A DNA stretch of 5,367 nt, from positions 1 through 5,367 of the forward strand of contig CATXYA010000156.1 in assembly GCA_958403605.1 (NCBI GenBank), written 5' to 3'. Positions 3,925 through 5,367 of the stretch are shown in pieces. Made by a program: the position numbers and the translations under genes. The first letter of the stretch is position 1; every line of letters begins with the position of its first letter. The notes under the pieces were generated by a model. The model saw only the letters and a program-made list of their open reading frames with translations. It was not told the origin of the DNA and did not search any database. Source of the stretch: an uncultured Oscillospiraceae bacterium (GTDB lineage Bacteria > Bacillota > Clostridia > Oscillospirales > Ruminococcaceae).

Positions 3925-5367
3925 GCTCGGAGCAAAGCAACAAATCCATCGACAGCATTTTGGACGAGGTGCGCGGCAAGCTGGCGGAAGAGCAGCCGAA
4001 AAAGCCCGCCGCCCCCTCGGACCGTGAGGTCAACTCCATTTTACGGGAGCTGGGGCTGGACCCGCGCAAGCAGAAAAAGCAGAGCGTGGAACCCATTTTG
4101 CTGTCCTTCCCCGGGGCCGAGCCCCCGGCGCCGGAGCCCGCGCCGCAGCCGGACGACGGCGCGGACAGCGAGCCCTTTGTGGAGGACCTGGTGGCCCGCC
4201 GCGAGGAGGAAGCGCAGTGCGCGCCACAGCCCGCCGCCCCGCAGGGGGAAGAGGAAGAGGACGAGCTGCCCACCTTGGAGCTGCCCACCATCCAGGACTA
4301 TGCCGAGGCCGAGGCGCAGAAGCAGGAAGAAGAGCGCCGCCGCATCATGGAGCAGGCCCAGCGCGAGGCGCAGAACACCATCCACAACGCGGCCCAGTTC
4401 GCCATGCAGATGGAGATCAGCCGCCAGATGGCCGCCATCAACGGCGGGGACCTGCCGGAAGAGGAAGAGCCCGAGACCATGGGCAACAACCTGTTCGGCG
4501 AGGTGGACGACCAGTTCCGCGCGTTCTTCGGCAAAACGGTGGTGGTGGACCGTGCCGCCGTGGAGCAGGCCGTCAGCGGCCATAAAAAGAAGGGCCTGTT
4601 TGGGGGCCTGTTCCATAAAAAAGATTTGGACGACACCGCCGGCCTGACCGGTGAATTCGACGCCGCCACCGACACCTTCCACAGCGGTTTCACGGATGCC
4701 TCGCTGGAGCTGCCGAAGCTGCACAAAAACAGCAGCGCTTCGCTGGATGCCGACGTGCTGACGCTCAACGTGCCCGCCAAGGGAGAGGGCGCGGCGCCCG
4801 CCCGGCCCCGGCGCAAGCAGGAGATCGACATTCCGCTCGAGGACGAGCACAGCCGCGGCGGCGCGGAGGAACAGGCGGGCATCGACGAGTACAGCACCCT
4901 GTCCGACGCCCCGGTGGTGGCCCAGAACCTGGCCACCATGCGGCGCACCCGTCTGCTGCGCACCGTGTTTACCGGTGTGCTGGCGCTGCTGCTTACTTAT
5001 TTGGGGCTGGCGGCCCGCGGCCCGCTGCCGCTGCCGGACTTTCTGGACCCGGCGCAGAAGCCGCTGTTTTTCCTGCTGCTGAATTTCGTGCTGCTGGCCT
5101 GCGGGGCCCTGGGCTCCATCACAACGATGCTCTCAGGCTTCATGGGCCTGGCCCAGGACCCGACCACGGATTCTTTCTGCTCCCTGGCGGTGGCCGGGGC
5201 GCTCATCCAAAACATCGCCTACCTGTTCCAAAGCCCCACCTTTGACCCGGCCAAGATCACGCTGTTCACGCCCGTGGCGGCGCTGCTGCTGTTTGGCAAC
5301 GCGCTGGGCAAGTGGCTGCAGATCCGCATCATCTGCCGCAATTTCGACCAGGTGAGCTCCGGCTCCG
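3921..5367 (+). CDS. Large membrane protein with acidic disordered N-terminal half, unknown function (3' end outside window)
   Basis: The open frame runs from TTG 3921 to the window end, 482 residues without a stop. I do not recognise the family. Residues 9-17 (SIDSILDEV) and 36-44 (EVNSILREL) form a repeated short motif. Residues 50-123 are rich in Pro, Ala, Asp and Glu and look disordered. Residues 128-172 are charged (EEERRRIMEQAQREA) and probably helical or coiled coil. Residues 180-340 are polar, with basic patches such as HKKKGLFGG. Four hydrophobic helices follow near 347-365, 381-400, 418-436 and 446-463, then a basic stretch (KWLQIRIICRNF). There is no signal peptide, so the long N-terminal half is probably cytoplasmic. 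Its start overlaps the rlmB stop by 4 nt and has its own GGAGGG, so the genes share a transcript; a role linked to the ribosome is not implied. The last helices vaguely recall large transporters, but no catalytic motif is visible. Confidence 0.88.
   Translation, partial: MSSEQSNKSIDSILDEVRGKLAEEQPKKPAAPSDREVNSILRELGLDPRKQKKQSVEPILLSFPGAEPPAPEPAPQPDDGADSEPFVEDLVARREEEAQCAPQPAAPQGEEEEDELPTLELPTIQDYAEAEAQKQEEERRRIMEQAQREAQNTIHNAAQFAMQMEISRQMAAINGGDLPEEEEPETMGNNLFGEVDDQFRAFFGKTVVVDRAAVEQAVSGHKKKGLFGGLFHKKDLDDTAGLTGEFDAATDTFHSGFTDASLELPKLHKNSSASLDADVLTLNVPAKGEGAAPARPRRKQEIDIPLEDEHSRGGAEEQAGIDEYSTLSDAPVVAQNLATMRRTRLLRTVFTGVLALLLTYLGLAARGPLPLPDFLDPAQKPLFFLLLNFVLLACGALGSITTMLSGFMGLAQDPTTDSFCSLAVAGALIQNIAYLFQSPTFDPAKITLFTPVAALLLFGNALGKWLQIRIICRNFDQVSSGS

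Noticed and set aside
4041..4963. Minus-strand open frames of 269 and 221 codons
   Set aside because: They lie opposite the TTG-started membrane protein, whose frame has coherent helices, codon use and a ribosome binding site. They are repetitive, low-information shadows.

Overview
The window looks like chromosomal DNA from a GC-rich, low-complexity-intergenic Firmicute, most likely an Oscillospiraceae/Ruminococcaceae-type Clostridia. The reasons are strong AGGAGG-type ribosome binding sites, GTG and TTG starts, an iron-sulfur type serine dehydratase, a Bacillus-like class II aldolase and an SdpR/SdpI-like pair, all in CTG/GCC-rich coding sequence. The genus is inference.

Left half (1-2274), all on the minus strand. 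Read in transcription order from right to left, it holds an ArsR-family regulator (start GTG at 2274), an overlapping six-helix SdpI/DUF1648 membrane protein (2000-1338), class II fructose-bisphosphate aldolase (1263-400) and the first 100 residues of the L-serine dehydratase beta subunit (301 to beyond 1). The regulator and SdpI-like protein form a two-gene operon resembling Bacillus sdpRI, with near-palindromic repeats over its promoter that could be the regulator's own operators. The aldolase has its own promoter, whose -35 touches the SdpI stop codon, and ends in a perfect palindromic terminator. The serine dehydratase promoter sits directly behind that terminator.

Middle (about 2354-2707). 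A divergent, AT-richer, gene-free stretch separates the minus-strand genes from the plus-strand genes. It carries inverted repeats, a 21-bp-spaced direct repeat and DnaA-box-like words. I cannot assign it a function.

Right half (2708-5367), all on the plus strand. It holds an 85-residue protein with a single C-terminal membrane helix, closed by a strong terminator. After a good sigma-A promoter comes rlmB (23S rRNA 2'-O-ribose methyltransferase). Coupled to rlmB by a TTGA stop/start overlap is a large unrecognised protein with a disordered acidic N-terminal half and at least four membrane helices, running off the window. No tRNA, rRNA, CRISPR array, insertion sequence or riboswitch was seen. 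The most unusual items are the repeat-rich divergent region, the operator-like repeats of the SdpR/SdpI module and the uncharacterised rlmB-coupled membrane protein.
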